A stretch of DNA of 64,000 bases, from positions 482,876-546,875 of the forward strand of contig NZ_VFTZ01000001.1 of the NCBI RefSeq assembly GCF_006440775.1. The letters run 5' to 3'. Source of the stretch: Mesorhizobium sp. B2-7-2 (GTDB lineage Bacteria > Pseudomonadota > Alphaproteobacteria > Rhizobiales > Rhizobiaceae). A program made the position numbers and the translations under genes. Below are positions 55,726 through 64,000 of this stretch, in pieces (the first letter of the stretch is position 1; every line of letters starts with the position of its first letter). A model generated the notes under the pieces. It saw only the letters and a list, made by a program, of their open reading frames with translations, ran no database searches and had not been told where the DNA came from.

Positions 55726-57350
55726 GCTTCCACCGCCCTGCCCTTCAGCGCGAACAGGCCGCGCGGGCGCTTCTGGATGAACAGGATGATCAGCACCAGG
55801 ACGACGATCTTGCCGAGCACCGCGCCGGCATAGGGCTCGAGGAACTTGTTGACGATGCCGAGCGAGAAGGCGCCGACCAGCGTCCCCCACAGATTGCCGA
55901 CGCCGCCGAAGACCACGACCATGAAACTGTCGATGATGTAGCCGCGGCCGAGATTGGGCGAGACATTGTCGATCTGGCTGAGCGCCACGCCCGCGATCCC
56001 GGCGATGCCCGAGCCCAACGCAAAGGTCAGCGCGTCGACCCATGGCGTCCTGATGCCCATCGAGGCAGCCATGCGCCGGTTGGCGGTGACGGCGCGCATC
56101 TGCAGCCCCCAGGCCGTGCGCTTCATGACGTAGAGCAGCACACCGAACACGGCGAGCGCGAACACCAGGATCCACAGCCGGTTCCAGGTGATGGCCAGCT
56201 GGCCGACATCGAACGAACCCGACATCCAGGACGGATTGCCGACCTCCTGGTTGGTCGGCCCGAAGATGGTGCGCACCGCCTGCTGCAGGACCAGCGAGAC
56301 GCCCCAGGTGGCCAGAAGCGTCTCCAGCGGCCGCCCATAGAGGAAGCGGATGATGCCGCGTTCGATTGCAAGGCCGACCAGCCCCGCGACAAGGAAGGCG
56401 AGCGGCAGCGCGATTACCAGCGACCAGTCGAACAGGCCCGGAAACGAGGTGCGGATGACTTGCTGGACGACGAAGGTGGTGTAGGCGCCGAGCATCACCA
56501 TCTCGCCATGCGCCATGTTGATGACGCCCATGACGCCGAAGGTGATGGCAAGCCCGATCGCCGCAAGCAGCAGCACCGATCCCAGCGAAATGCCGTACCA
56601 GATGTTCTGGCCGGCATCCCACACGGCCAGCGTCGCGTTGATCTTGCCGATCGCGGCGGTTGCCGCCTCCTTAACCGCGCCCCGGGCGTTCGCCTCAACT
56701 GAGGTGAGCAGCGAGAGCGCGTCGCGGTCGCCGCGGGCGGCGACGACCGAGATCGCCGCGAGCTTATCGGCTTCGGGCTTGTCGGAAACCAGAACCGACG
56801 CCGCGCGCGCCTGCTCGAACAGGGCCTTGACGCTGGGATCGATCTCGGCGGCGATTGCGGCATCCAGCGGCTCGATGTTCGCCGCGTCGGGCGTCTTGAA
56901 CATCGTCATTGCCGCCGCAAGACGCACGCTCGCGTCCCTGGCGCGCAAGGTCAGCGTGCCCAGCGCGTCGCGGATGACACGACGCAGCCCGTTATTGACC
57001 TTGATCTTGGTGAGGTCGGCCTTGGCCGCTTCGGCGGCGTTCTCGCCGCTCAGCGGATCGAGCAGCTCGATGCTGTTGCCGCTCTCCTTGCCGACAAAAA
57101 CCTGGGAATCGGCCTTGCGGATATAGAGATTGCCGTCGGTCAGCGCCGAAAGCGGCCGCTCGACGGCGGGATCGCCGCTCGCGGCAAGCTCGCGCACGAC
57201 GGCCTCGGTAGCCGAGAAGCCGGTTGCAGTCGCGAATTTGCCGATCGATGCGCGAAGGTCGGCCTCAGCCGCTTTCGACGGCGTCAGTCCAGCCATCGTC
57301 AGCAGCAACATCAGACCGATTGCGCGCAGCAGCAGCATTGTCGTCTTCAA
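55722..57350 (-). CDS. urtB: urea ABC transporter permease UrtB
   Basis: A 542-residue permease of the LivH type. A signal peptide (LLLTMAGLTPSKAAEAD) is followed by a periplasmic domain of about 220 residues rich in Ala and Asp, which is characteristic of UrtB, then eight or more membrane helices with GVMGVINMAHGEMVMLGAY and GRGYIIDSFMVVVFGGVGN. The UrtB-specific N-terminal domain distinguishes it from amino-acid permeases. It follows urtA after a 170-bp gap with hairpins and a dispersed repeat. Confidence 0.94.
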   Translation of the reverse strand: MKTTMLLLRAIGLMLLLTMAGLTPSKAAEADLRASIGKFATATGFSATEAVVRELAASGDPAVERPLSALTDGNLYIRKADSQVFVGKESGNSIELLDPLSGENAAEAAKADLTKIKVNNGLRRVIRDALGTLTLRARDASVRLAAAMTMFKTPDAANIEPLDAAIAAEIDPSVKALFEQARAASVLVSDKPEADKLAAISVVAARGDRDALSLLTSVEANARGAVKEAATAAIGKINATLAVWDAGQNIWYGISLGSVLLLAAIGLAITFGVMGVINMAHGEMVMLGAYTTFVVQQVIRTSFPGLFDWSLVIALPLAFLVAGLVGLAIERGIIRFLYGRPLETLLATWGVSLVLQQAVRTIFGPTNQEVGNPSWMSGSFDVGQLAITWNRLWILVFALAVFGVLLYVMKRTAWGLQMRAVTANRRMAASMGIRTPWVDALTFALGSGIAGIAGVALSQIDNVSPNLGRGYIIDSFMVVVFGGVGNLWGTLVGAFSLGIVNKFLEPYAGAVLGKIVVLVLIILFIQKRPRGLFALKGRAVEA

Positions 57351-57362
57351 GCAGCTTTCTCA

Positions 57363-57414
57363 AGCAATTCCAGGAAAAGTGTGAAGCGGTTTTCCGTCCG
57401 GAATTGCGCAAAAC
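57363..57414. repeat. dispersed rhizobial intergenic element between urtA and urtB
   Basis: A near-identical copy of the element at 36351-36402, with CAATTCC and GGAATTG at the ends and GGAAAA/TTTTCC inside. It lies just upstream of the urtB start. Two more hairpins (57432-57460 and 57469-57495) precede it on the urtA side. Confidence 0.8.
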
Positions 57415-57431
57415 TATGTTTCGGGGATCTT

Positions 57432-57495
57432 GCCCGGGCGGGTCAGGAACCTGCCCGGGCTGCGGTCTCGGATCGCGGGGCCACTCCGCGATCCG
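57432..57495. terminator. two tandem hairpins downstream of urtA
   Basis: GCCCGGGCGGGT pairs with ACCTGCCCGGGC across CAGGA (57432-57460, one mismatch). CGGATCGCGG pairs perfectly with CCGCGATCCG across seven bases (57469-57495). They lie in the urtA-urtB gap and could partly terminate transcription or stabilise the urtA message. Confidence 0.75.
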
Positions 57496-57520
57496 ACAGA
57501 CCTGGGATCACGGACCGGGA

Positions 57521-58831
57521 TCAGTTGGTGCCCTTGCCGCCGCACTTTCCGGTGGCGACGTTGAAGTTGCCGCAGGACAGAGGCGCGCGCCAATCCGAGA
57601 TCAGGTCCTTGGAATCCGGCAGGTAGTCGGACCATTCGTCGCCCATGACGAGGCCGGGCGTTTGCGAGACGGCCTCGAATTGGCCGTCGGCCTGGATCTC
57701 GCCGATCAGCACCGGCTTGGTGATGTGGTGGTTGGGCATCATCGTCGAATAGCCGCCGGTCAGGTTCGGCACCGAAACGCCGACCATGGCGTCGATGACC
57801 TTGTCCGGATCGGTGGTGCCGGCCTTCTCGACCGCCTTCACCCACATGTTGAAGCCGATATAGTGGGCTTCCATCGGGTCGTTGGTGGTGCGCTTGTCGT
57901 TCTTGATGAACTTGTGCCAGTCGTCGATGAACTTCTTGTTCGCCGGCGTGTCGATGCTTTCGAAGTAGTTCCAGGCGGCGAGATGGCCGACCAGCGGCCC
58001 AGTGTCGAGACCGGCCAATTCTTCCTCGCCGACCGAGAAGGCCATGACCGGAATGTCCTCGGCCTTGACGCCCTGGTTGCCGAGCTCTTTGTAGAACGGC
58101 ACGTTGGCGTCGCCGTTGACGGTCGACACCACGGCCGTCTTCTTGCCGGCCGAGCCGAATTTCTTGATCGCCGAGACCTCGGTCTGCCAGTCGGAGAAGC
58201 CGAACGGCGTGTAGTTGACCATGATGTCCTCGGCCGGCACGCCCTTCGACTTGAGATAGGCTTCGAGGATCTTGTTGGTGGTGCGCGGGTAGACATAGTC
58301 GGTGCCTTCAAGCACCCAGCGCTTCACCGAGCCGCCATCGGCGCTCATCAGGTAGTCGACGGCCGGAATGGCCTGCTGGTTCGGCGCCGCACCGGTGTAG
58401 AAGACGTTGCGCTCGCTCTCCTCGCCCTCATACTGGACGGGATAGAACAGGATATTGTCGAGTTCCGAAAACACCGGCAGCACCGATTTGCGCGACACCG
58501 AGGTCCAGCAGCCGAACACGGCCGCGACCTTGTCCTTGGAAATCAGCTCGCGCGCCTTTTCGGCGAAGAGCGGCCAGTTGGACGCCGGGTCGACGACCAC
58601 GGCCTCCAGTTTCTTGCCGAGCAGGCCGCCCTTGGCGTTTTGCTCGTCTATCAGCATCAGCATGACGTCTTTCAGCGTCGTCTCCGAAATCGCCATGGTC
58701 CCCGACAGCGAATGGAGGATACCGACCTTGATCGTGTCTTCAGCCGCCTTGGCGGAAGCTGAAGCCAGCAAACCGGCCGCGACGACGCCGGCGGACAGGA
58801 TTTTTGTTATTTTCGCGAAGTTACCCCTCAT
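57521..58831 (-). CDS. urtA: urea ABC transporter substrate-binding protein UrtA
   Basis: A 436-residue periplasmic binding protein of the FmdD/UrtA group with a signal peptide (ILSAGVVAAGLLASASAKAA). DTIKVGILHSLSGTMAISE and PLFAEKARELISKDKVAAVFGCW mark the family. It binds urea. The ATG at 58831 has GGGAG eight bases upstream. It is the first gene of the urt operon, with a sigma-54 promoter about 50 bp upstream of the start. Confidence 0.95.
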   Translation of the reverse strand: MRGNFAKITKILSAGVVAAGLLASASAKAAEDTIKVGILHSLSGTMAISETTLKDVMLMLIDEQNAKGGLLGKKLEAVVVDPASNWPLFAEKARELISKDKVAAVFGCWTSVSRKSVLPVFSELDNILFYPVQYEGEESERNVFYTGAAPNQQAIPAVDYLMSADGGSVKRWVLEGTDYVYPRTTNKILEAYLKSKGVPAEDIMVNYTPFGFSDWQTEVSAIKKFGSAGKKTAVVSTVNGDANVPFYKELGNQGVKAEDIPVMAFSVGEEELAGLDTGPLVGHLAAWNYFESIDTPANKKFIDDWHKFIKNDKRTTNDPMEAHYIGFNMWVKAVEKAGTTDPDKVIDAMVGVSVPNLTGGYSTMMPNHHITKPVLIGEIQADGQFEAVSQTPGLVMGDEWSDYLPDSKDLISDWRAPLSCGNFNVATGKCGGKGTN

Positions 58832-58877
58832 ATGACACACTCCCAAGCTGGTTGTTTTGCATCGCAATATTAGCAGT

Positions 58878-58892
58878 GCAAGCGACGTGCCA
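58878..58892 (-). promoter_or_regulatory. sigma-54 (RpoN) promoter of the urt operon
   Basis: On the minus strand, TGGCACG (58892-58886), four bases, TTGC (58881-58878) is an exact match to the -24/-12 consensus TGGCACG-N4-TTGC. The expected start near 58867 leaves a 36-bp leader before urtA. A perfect 8-bp inverted repeat at 58964-58987 (TGCCGCCT/AGGCGGCA) lies 70-95 bp further upstream, where an activator might bind. Confidence 0.85.
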
Positions 58893-59096
58893 GATAGGAA
58901 TGCGCTGAACTGATTTTCGCGATAACGCAGTGATTACAGTTGGTTATCTGATGGCCGCGCAACTGCCGCCTCTACTGCAAGGCGGCAGGATTGAGAAAAG
59001 TTTACGCACCGCTGCCTAGATTTTGCCCAAATGTTAGAAATGCCTATGATTTCACCACATGGGCAAGGATAGCTTCGTCGGCCCTGTTGCGGGTTC

Positions 59097-59528
59097 ATGG
59101 CGAAATGGGGCAAGGTCGCCGTGCAAATGAGCGACGTCATGGCCCTGCGAACAATCCTGGCTTTCCTGCTTCTTATGTCCGCCGCCGGCGGCGCCCGCGC
59201 CGATTTCGCCGACGGCAAGCTCCCCGATGGCGTCTATCACTGCGAGGTCTACCTGCTCGGCCTGTTCCTCAACCTCGGCGACATCACCATCAAGGGCAGC
59301 CTCTACAGCGGCCCGGTGACCTTCGGCGCCGCGCCGCCGCCTTACAATTACCAGATGAATCCCAATGGCGAGATCACCTGGCTCGGTCCGCTCGGCGGCT
59401 ACACCAGCGGCGGCAATTCGATCTCGATGACCCAGGCGACCTTGGATGACCCGAGCGGTCCTTCGTTCGACATCATAATGAAACAGCAGGACGGCGCCTT
59501 CACAGCCTCGACCTGCACCAAAAGGTAG
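59097..59528 (+). CDS. secreted hypothetical protein
   Basis: A 143-residue protein with a signal peptide (LRTILAFLLLMSAAGGARA, cleaved before DFADG) and a beta-rich domain (GVYHCEVYLLGLFLNLGDITI, GEITWLGPLGGYTSGGN) containing two Cys that could form a disulfide. An internal ATG near 59130 or 59142 would give a more compact signal peptide. No known family. Its neighbours give no clue to a role. Confidence 0.75.
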   Translation: MAKWGKVAVQMSDVMALRTILAFLLLMSAAGGARADFADGKLPDGVYHCEVYLLGLFLNLGDITIKGSLYSGPVTFGAAPPPYNYQMNPNGEITWLGPLGGYTSGGNSISMTQATLDDPSGPSFDIIMKQQDGAFTASTCTKR

Positions 59529-59537
59529 CCCTAAAAT

Positions 59538-60245
59538 CTAGCTCTCAGCTGCGACTTCGAGCGCCAGCCGGGTCATGTCGGTGAAAAGCGCCTGGCGTTC
59601 CGAATCGTCGGTCAGCTCGCCGGTGGCGACATGATCGACGACGGTCAGCAGCGACAGCGCTCGAACGCCGAACTGTGTCGCAATGCGATAGAGCGCGCTG
59701 GTTTCCATATCGACGGCCAACGCCCGCAGCGCCATCGGCTCGTCAAACCGAGCGCGGCCATCGGGATGGTGGAAGACGTCGCTGCAGATCGTCAGTCCGG
59801 CGCTGCAGGCGATACCGAGATCGGCGGCGCATTGCAGCGCCCGCGCATGCAGCGCCGGGTCCGGTCCCGCCGGCTGGTAAAGCCCGAACACCTGCCCGCT
59901 GATTGCACTCTCGGCCCGCACCTCGCTGGAGATGACGACGCCGCGCAAAGGCACCTCTTCCGACAAGCCGCCGCATGTGCCGGTGCGGATCAGCGTTTTG
60001 ACGCCGTAATAATCCATCAACTCAAAGGCATAAATCAGGAAAGATGGCGCCCCTATCCCGGTCGCCTGGATGCTGACCGGCTTGCCGCGAAACCGGCCGG
60101 TGAATCCCAGCGCGCCCCTTCGGCGGTTGACGCAACGCGGCGCCTCGAGAAAGGTTTCCGCCATCCATCGGGCGCGCTCGGGATCGCCCGGCAAGAGCGC
60201 CGTTTCGGCATAGTCCCCCCTCTCCGCCTCGATATGCGGCGTCAC
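59538..60245 (-). CDS. deoD: purine/uridine nucleoside phosphorylase
   Basis: A 235-residue PNP/UDP phosphorylase: ETALLPGDPERARWMAETFL, GIGAPSFLIYAFELM, LIRTGTCGGL and VDMETSALYRIA. It would split purine nucleosides with phosphate. The DeoD-type (hexameric) assignment is by motif; uridine phosphorylase is less likely. It lies between a secreted protein gene and cckA, with no operon partners. Confidence 0.85.
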   Translation of the reverse strand: MTPHIEAERGDYAETALLPGDPERARWMAETFLEAPRCVNRRRGALGFTGRFRGKPVSIQATGIGAPSFLIYAFELMDYYGVKTLIRTGTCGGLSEEVPLRGVVISSEVRAESAISGQVFGLYQPAGPDPALHARALQCAADLGIACSAGLTICSDVFHHPDGRARFDEPMALRALAVDMETSALYRIATQFGVRALSLLTVVDHVATGELTDDSERQALFTDMTRLALEVAAES

Positions 60246-60319
60246 GCGCTATCACCCCTGATAGACCCATCCGGCGACCATCATGGCAGGACTGCCGCAA
60301 TGCGCAAGCTCTGGCTTAT

Positions 60320-60349
60320 TTAGGGCAATCCAGGGAAGCGCTGAACGCC
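60320..60349. repeat. partial dispersed element / weak terminator after cckA
   Basis: TAGGGCAATCCAGGGAA resembles the left end of the dispersed element, and TAGGGC/GCCCTA could pair across a 20-base loop. It ends at the cckA stop codon. Confidence 0.4.
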
Positions 60350-62935
60350 CTAGGATTCCAGCACGTCCTTGACGATCGTCGCCAGTTGCTTGAGCGAGAA
60401 CGGTTTCGGCAGGAAGCCGAAATGCGCCTCGGCCGGCAGGTTCTTCGCAAACGCGTCCTCGGCATAGCCCGAAACGAACACGAACTTGATGTCAGGCTGG
60501 CGTTTGCGCAGCTCGACGAGCAATGTCGGCCCGTCCATCTCCGGCATCACCACGTCGGACACCACGATATCGACCTTGCCGCCGAGCGCCTCGAACACTT
60601 CAAGCGCCTCGACGCCGGACGACGCCTCGTGCACGGTATAGCCGCGCGAGGTCAGCGCCCGCACGCCGCCCATGCGCACGGCGTCTTCGTCCTCGACTAG
60701 AAGCACCGTGGCCGAGCCGGAAAGATCTTTCGCGGTGTCGGCGGTCTTGGCCGGAGCAGTCGCCGCTGTCGACGGCGCCTCGCCAGGCTCGGCCTGCTTC
60801 TTCACCTCGGCGATGTGGCGCGGCAGGAAGATACGGAACACCGTGCCCTTGCCGACTTCGGAATCGCAGAAGATGAAGCCGCCGGTCTGCTTGATGATGC
60901 CGTAGACCATCGACAGGCCGAGGCCGGTGCCCTTGCCCACTTCTTTGGTCGTGAAGAACGGCTCGAAGATCTTCTTCAGCACGTCGGGCTCAATGCCGCT
61001 GCCGGTGTCCTCGACGTCGACGAGCACGTAGTCGGCCGGCGTCAATTCGCGGTAGGCGAAGGATTTGCACTCGTCGGCGGGGACGTTGCGGGTGCGCACG
61101 GTGAGATCGCCGCCGCTCGGCATGGCGTCGCGCGCATTGACGGCGAGATTGACCACCACCTGCTCGAACTGGCCTATATCGACCTTGACCGGCCACAGGT
61201 CGCGGCCGTGGTCGATCTTCAGCTTGATGTCGTTGCCGACGAGGCGTGCGAGCAGCATCCTGAGATCGGCAAGAACATCGGTCAGGTTGAGCACTTCCGG
61301 CCGCAGCGTCTGCTTGCGCGAGAAGGCGAGCAATTGCCGCACCAGCGAGGCCGCCCGGTTGGCGTTCTGCTTGATGTTCATGATGTCGGGGAAGGATGGG
61401 TCCGACGGCCGGTGGTTGGTCAAGAGAAGGTCGGACGCCATGATGATGGCGGTCAGCACGTTGTTGAAGTCGTGCGCGATGCCGCCGGCGAGCTGGCCGA
61501 CCGCCTGCATCTTCTGGCTCTGCGCCATCTGGCCCTCGAGCGCCTTTTGCTCGGTGGTCTCTACCGCATAGACGATCGCCGCCTCCTCGGCGCCTTCGCT
61601 GCCCGCGCTGTCGGCGACGGCATTGACGTAGAAGCGGATGTGGCGCTCCTCATTGCCGGGCAGGACGGAATCGATCGGCTCGATATTGGCCTGCCGCTGC
61701 CGCGCCTTCTCGAAGGCGGCGGCGAATGCCGGCCGATCGCGCTCGTGGACGATGGTCTCGAACCGCACCCGCCGGTCGACGGCGTCGCGGTCGACCACGG
61801 ACGAAAACAGCTGCAGGAACGGCGCGTTGGTGCGCAGGATGCGTCCGCTCGCATCGACGCCGGCAATGGCCATCGGCGTCGAGTTGAAGAAGCGGGTGAA
61901 GCGAACCTCGGAGGCCCGCAGCTCCGCGGAAGCGTCCTCGCCCTGGGTGCGGTTGAGCACGATCGTGCGGGTCGGGCCGTTCACGCCTTCGCGGCTTGCC
62001 GAAACCCGGTGCATGAAGCGCACCGGCAGCGCCTGGCCGCTCATCGTGGTGAGATCGAGATCGATGACGGCGTTGCGGGTGGTACCGGGGTCGGCCTTGA
62101 CCGAGCGGACCAGCGCCATGCCGTCGCCGGCGATGATTTCCGGCAGCGTGATGGCGCCCGGCGTGAAGGAGGCAAGGTCGATGCCCAGCCACTCGGCGAG
62201 CGTGGCGTTGATATAGGTGACGCGGCCTTCCTGGTCGGCAGAGAAGAATCCGGCCGGCGCATGGTCTAGATGGTCGATGGCTTTCTGCAGGTCGAGGAAG
62301 AAACGCTCCTGCTCCGCCCGTTCCTGCGAAATGTCGGCGAGCTGCCAGGCCAACATCGGCAATCTTTGCCCGGGCATGCTGAAGGCGCGGGCGCGGGCGC
62401 GGTACCAGCGCGCGCCCGGCTCGGCGCCCGGCTTGATCGACTGCGCCAGCCGGAACTCGCCGTCGCCAGCCTGGCCGTCGCGCAGGCCCGACGCCAGCCG
62501 GTAGATCGTCATCGAGGCCTCGGGAACATCCGACAACAGCCCTTCGACGGTCTTGAGATCGGCGGCCGAGGCAGCGCCCGTCATGTCGGCATAGGCGCGG
62601 TTGGCGTAGACGACGCGGCCCTTGGTGTCGGTGACCAGCAGGCCCTGCGACATGGAATCGACGAAGGCTTTAGACAATTCGTCGCCGGTCGAACGCGGTG
62701 CGATCTGCACGAAGCCGATCGCGGTCGCGAACAGGAAGCCGACGCCGATCATGGCGAGCACGCCGAGCATGCCGAGCAGGAAAGGATCGCCGAGGCGCTC
62801 GCGGAAAAGTCCGAAGACGATCGCGGCGCCGGTCAAGACGACGATGAAGACGATGAGCCTGGTGACGGCGCCCGGACGCGTGTTCTGGTCGACGATCGGT
62901 ACCGGATAGAAATCGCCGCGCGCTTCCTTGGCCAT
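60350..62935 (-). CDS. cckA: cell-cycle hybrid histidine kinase CckA
   Basis: CckA controls the master regulator CtrA through a phosphorelay. The 861-residue protein has two N-terminal membrane helices ([20 protein letters not shown] and [20 protein letters not shown]), PAS domains around residues 90-480, the HisKA box [14 protein letters not shown] (His about 487), N-box [16 protein letters not shown]-boxes DTGSGIEP and [13 protein letters not shown], and a C-terminal receiver with Asp about 794 in [12 protein letters not shown]. ChpT and CtrA are not in the window. The ATG at 62935 follows CAGGGGG. Confidence 0.95.
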   Translation of the reverse strand: MAKEARGDFYPVPIVDQNTRPGAVTRLIVFIVVLTGAAIVFGLFRERLGDPFLLGMLGVLAMIGVGFLFATAIGFVQIAPRSTGDELSKAFVDSMSQGLLVTDTKGRVVYANRAYADMTGAASAADLKTVEGLLSDVPEASMTIYRLASGLRDGQAGDGEFRLAQSIKPGAEPGARWYRARARAFSMPGQRLPMLAWQLADISQERAEQERFFLDLQKAIDHLDHAPAGFFSADQEGRVTYINATLAEWLGIDLASFTPGAITLPEIIAGDGMALVRSVKADPGTTRNAVIDLDLTTMSGQALPVRFMHRVSASREGVNGPTRTIVLNRTQGEDASAELRASEVRFTRFFNSTPMAIAGVDASGRILRTNAPFLQLFSSVVDRDAVDRRVRFETIVHERDRPAFAAAFEKARQRQANIEPIDSVLPGNEERHIRFYVNAVADSAGSEGAEEAAIVYAVETTEQKALEGQMAQSQKMQAVGQLAGGIAHDFNNVLTAIIMASDLLLTNHRPSDPSFPDIMNIKQNANRAASLVRQLLAFSRKQTLRPEVLNLTDVLADLRMLLARLVGNDIKLKIDHGRDLWPVKVDIGQFEQVVVNLAVNARDAMPSGGDLTVRTRNVPADECKSFAYRELTPADYVLVDVEDTGSGIEPDVLKKIFEPFFTTKEVGKGTGLGLSMVYGIIKQTGGFIFCDSEVGKGTVFRIFLPRHIAEVKKQAEPGEAPSTAATAPAKTADTAKDLSGSATVLLVEDEDAVRMGGVRALTSRGYTVHEASSGVEALEVFEALGGKVDIVVSDVVMPEMDGPTLLVELRKRQPDIKFVFVSGYAEDAFAKNLPAEAHFGFLPKPFSLKQLATIVKDVLES

Positions 62936-63146
62936 GGTCCCCCTGCTCGTGATTCCGGTGTCCGACGGGCACGGACGGCCGGTTGAATCACATTCTCCTG
63001 TAGCGGAAAAGGCCTCGGCGGCAAATGTCCGATAAAATCAACGATTCATGTTTCAAACTGTTCACGATGGGTGATGTGAACTTGCGGTCGCTGGTCCCAA
63101 CGGTCTAGTGTCCCCTGACTTCAAAGATGGCGATTGGGGTGCACTG

Positions 63147-63872
63147 ATGCAGTGGCTGGATAATGTAGCGGGCCCGGGTTATGTCGCTGCAATCCTGTGG
63201 ACGGTAGCGGCTCTCATCATGCTGGTTGTCGTCCTGCTCGCCATCAAGGTGGTCCGCAACCTGACGTTCGGCACCTTCGTCGCCGGCGGCAGGAACCGCA
63301 AGACGCGGCTTGCCGTGATGGATGCCACCGCTGTCGACAGCCATCGCCGGCTTGTCCTGGTGCGCCGCGACGACATCGAGCATCTGATCCTGATCGGCGG
63401 GCCGACCGATGTCGTGGTCGAGCGCGACATCAGGCTGGCGGCGCTGCGCCGCCCGGCATTGACGGGCGACGCCAGTCAGCAGCAGGCAGGAGTTGCGCAA
63501 CGCCCGCGCGCGCCGCAACCGGCGCCCGCACCCGCCCCTGCCGCCGCTAGGCCGGCGCCGCCGCCTGCCGCCCAGCCAGCTGCCGTCGCACGTCCGCGCG
63601 CGCCGGCGCCCGCACCCGCACCCAAGCCGGCGGCGCCGAGCCAGCCGACGGCGAAGGTTATGCCGCTGCCGGGCTACGGAACGACGAACGGCAGCACCCG
63701 ATATGCGCCGCCGCCCCCAAACGATTCCATCGACGACACGCTGATGCACGAGCTCGAGACTTCTCTCGACGAGACGCATTCCCAGCCGGCACCCAGCAAG
63801 CCCGCGGCCAAGCCTTCGCTCGATGACGAGATGACCAAGCTGCTTGGCGAGTTGGGCAGCCACAAGCGCTGA
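63147..63872 (+). CDS. FliO-like flagellar biosynthesis protein
   Basis: A 241-residue protein with an N-terminal membrane helix (AAILWTVAALIMLVVVLLAI) and the FliO core RKTRLAVMDATAVDSHRRLV followed by LVRRDDIEHLILIGGPTDVVVE. A long Pro/Ala-rich linker (residues about 130-185) and an acidic C-terminus follow. FliO helps assemble the FliPQR export gate; this protein shares the core but no flagellar genes surround it, so the role is inferred. It is divergent from cckA, a pairing common in Rhizobiales. An ATG at 63147 is chosen; the GTG/other starts at 63108 would precede the helix. Confidence 0.8.
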   Translation: MQWLDNVAGPGYVAAILWTVAALIMLVVVLLAIKVVRNLTFGTFVAGGRNRKTRLAVMDATAVDSHRRLVLVRRDDIEHLILIGGPTDVVVERDIRLAALRRPALTGDASQQQAGVAQRPRAPQPAPAPAPAAARPAPPPAAQPAAVARPRAPAPAPAPKPAAPSQPTAKVMPLPGYGTTNGSTRYAPPPPNDSIDDTLMHELETSLDETHSQPAPSKPAAKPSLDDEMTKLLGELGSHKR

Positions 63873-63966
63873 CCTAACGGCACTGCACAGGGATTTTGAC
63901 CAGTCGGCTCTGGTAGCGTTGGAAGGTGGCATGCGTTGGAGATTGGCCGAAACGCCCATCGCGATC

Positions 63967-64000
63967 GTCATTCTAGGGCGGAGCAGGAGCGAAGCTCCGT
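63967..64000. repeat. partial dispersed rhizobial hairpin element at window end
   Basis: ATTCTAGGGCGGAGCAGGAG followed by CGAAGCTCCG is the left half of a widely repeated Mesorhizobium intergenic element. CGGAGC/GCTCCG and the inner GGAGC/GCTCC can form a hairpin. The rest is beyond the window. Confidence 0.6.

Overview
The window reads as an alphaproteobacterial chromosome, most likely Mesorhizobium or a close Rhizobiales relative. The basis is high GC with strongly GC-biased third positions, BA14K and FliO-type proteins, a CckA hybrid kinase, the glpDSTPQUVK glycerol import operon layout known from Rhizobium leguminosarum, LexA boxes of the alphaproteobacterial form GTTC-N7-GTTC, and dispersed rhizobial intergenic elements. 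I see no prophage, CRISPR array, transposase or plasmid functions; this is mostly core genome with a few small insertions.

Layout. 1-6.2 kb: gatC, a GNAT acetyltransferase and gatA (cut by the window edge), an MBL-fold hydrolase, ruvX, two small membrane proteins and aidB. 6.4-11.7 kb: pyrB with a catalytically degenerate pyrC partner, plsY, dprA and a large membrane protein. 11.8-13.1 kb: a small coiled-coil ORF, tRNA-Lys(TTT) and a BA14K protein. 13.1-23.6 kb: glycerol regulon on the minus strand (glpR, glpD, glpS, glpT, glpP, glpQ, glpU, glpV, an unknown ORF, glpK). 23.7-28.3 kb: the Anbu cluster (ATP-grasp, alpha-E, transglutaminase, Anbu peptidase), split by a roughly 457-bp heptamer-flanked element carrying a four-helix-bundle (S23) gene. 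28.4-36.3 kb: a stand-alone RAM domain, a GT-C membrane protein, queA-tgt, two cyclophilins and coaD. 36.6-46 kb: gyrA, an AraC regulator, MarC, OsmC, ssb, and an ArsR-SRPBCC-ClpP group. 46-52.8 kb: uvrA, DUF302, GNAT, DUF72 and a diguanylate cyclase. 53-58.9 kb: urea ABC transporter urtABCDE behind a consensus sigma-54 promoter. 59-64 kb: a secreted protein, a nucleoside phosphorylase, cckA and a divergent fliO-like gene.

How it works together. GlpR would repress glpD-glpK through TTTCG/CGAAA operator repeats, and glycerol would enter through GlpSTPQUV, be phosphorylated by GlpK and oxidised by GlpD. The urt operon would be switched on by nitrogen limitation through RpoN. ssb and uvrA, about 2.6 kb apart, both carry a LexA operator and belong to the SOS regulon. 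In both ABC operons the binding-protein gene is bordered by strong GC-rich hairpins, which suggests it is expressed above the membrane subunits.

Most unusual items: (i) the inverted-heptamer S23 element inserted 2 bp after the ATP-grasp stop codon, with an apparent ATG-to-ACG start change; (ii) the GlpS/GlpT ATPase pair, whose two degenerate motifs fall in the same composite ATP site; (iii) the zinc-ligand-less PyrC; (iv) an apparent in-frame internally deleted PLP-decarboxylase remnant; (v) a roughly 800-bp gene-poor gap with three 23-bp repeats beside the uvrA LexA box.
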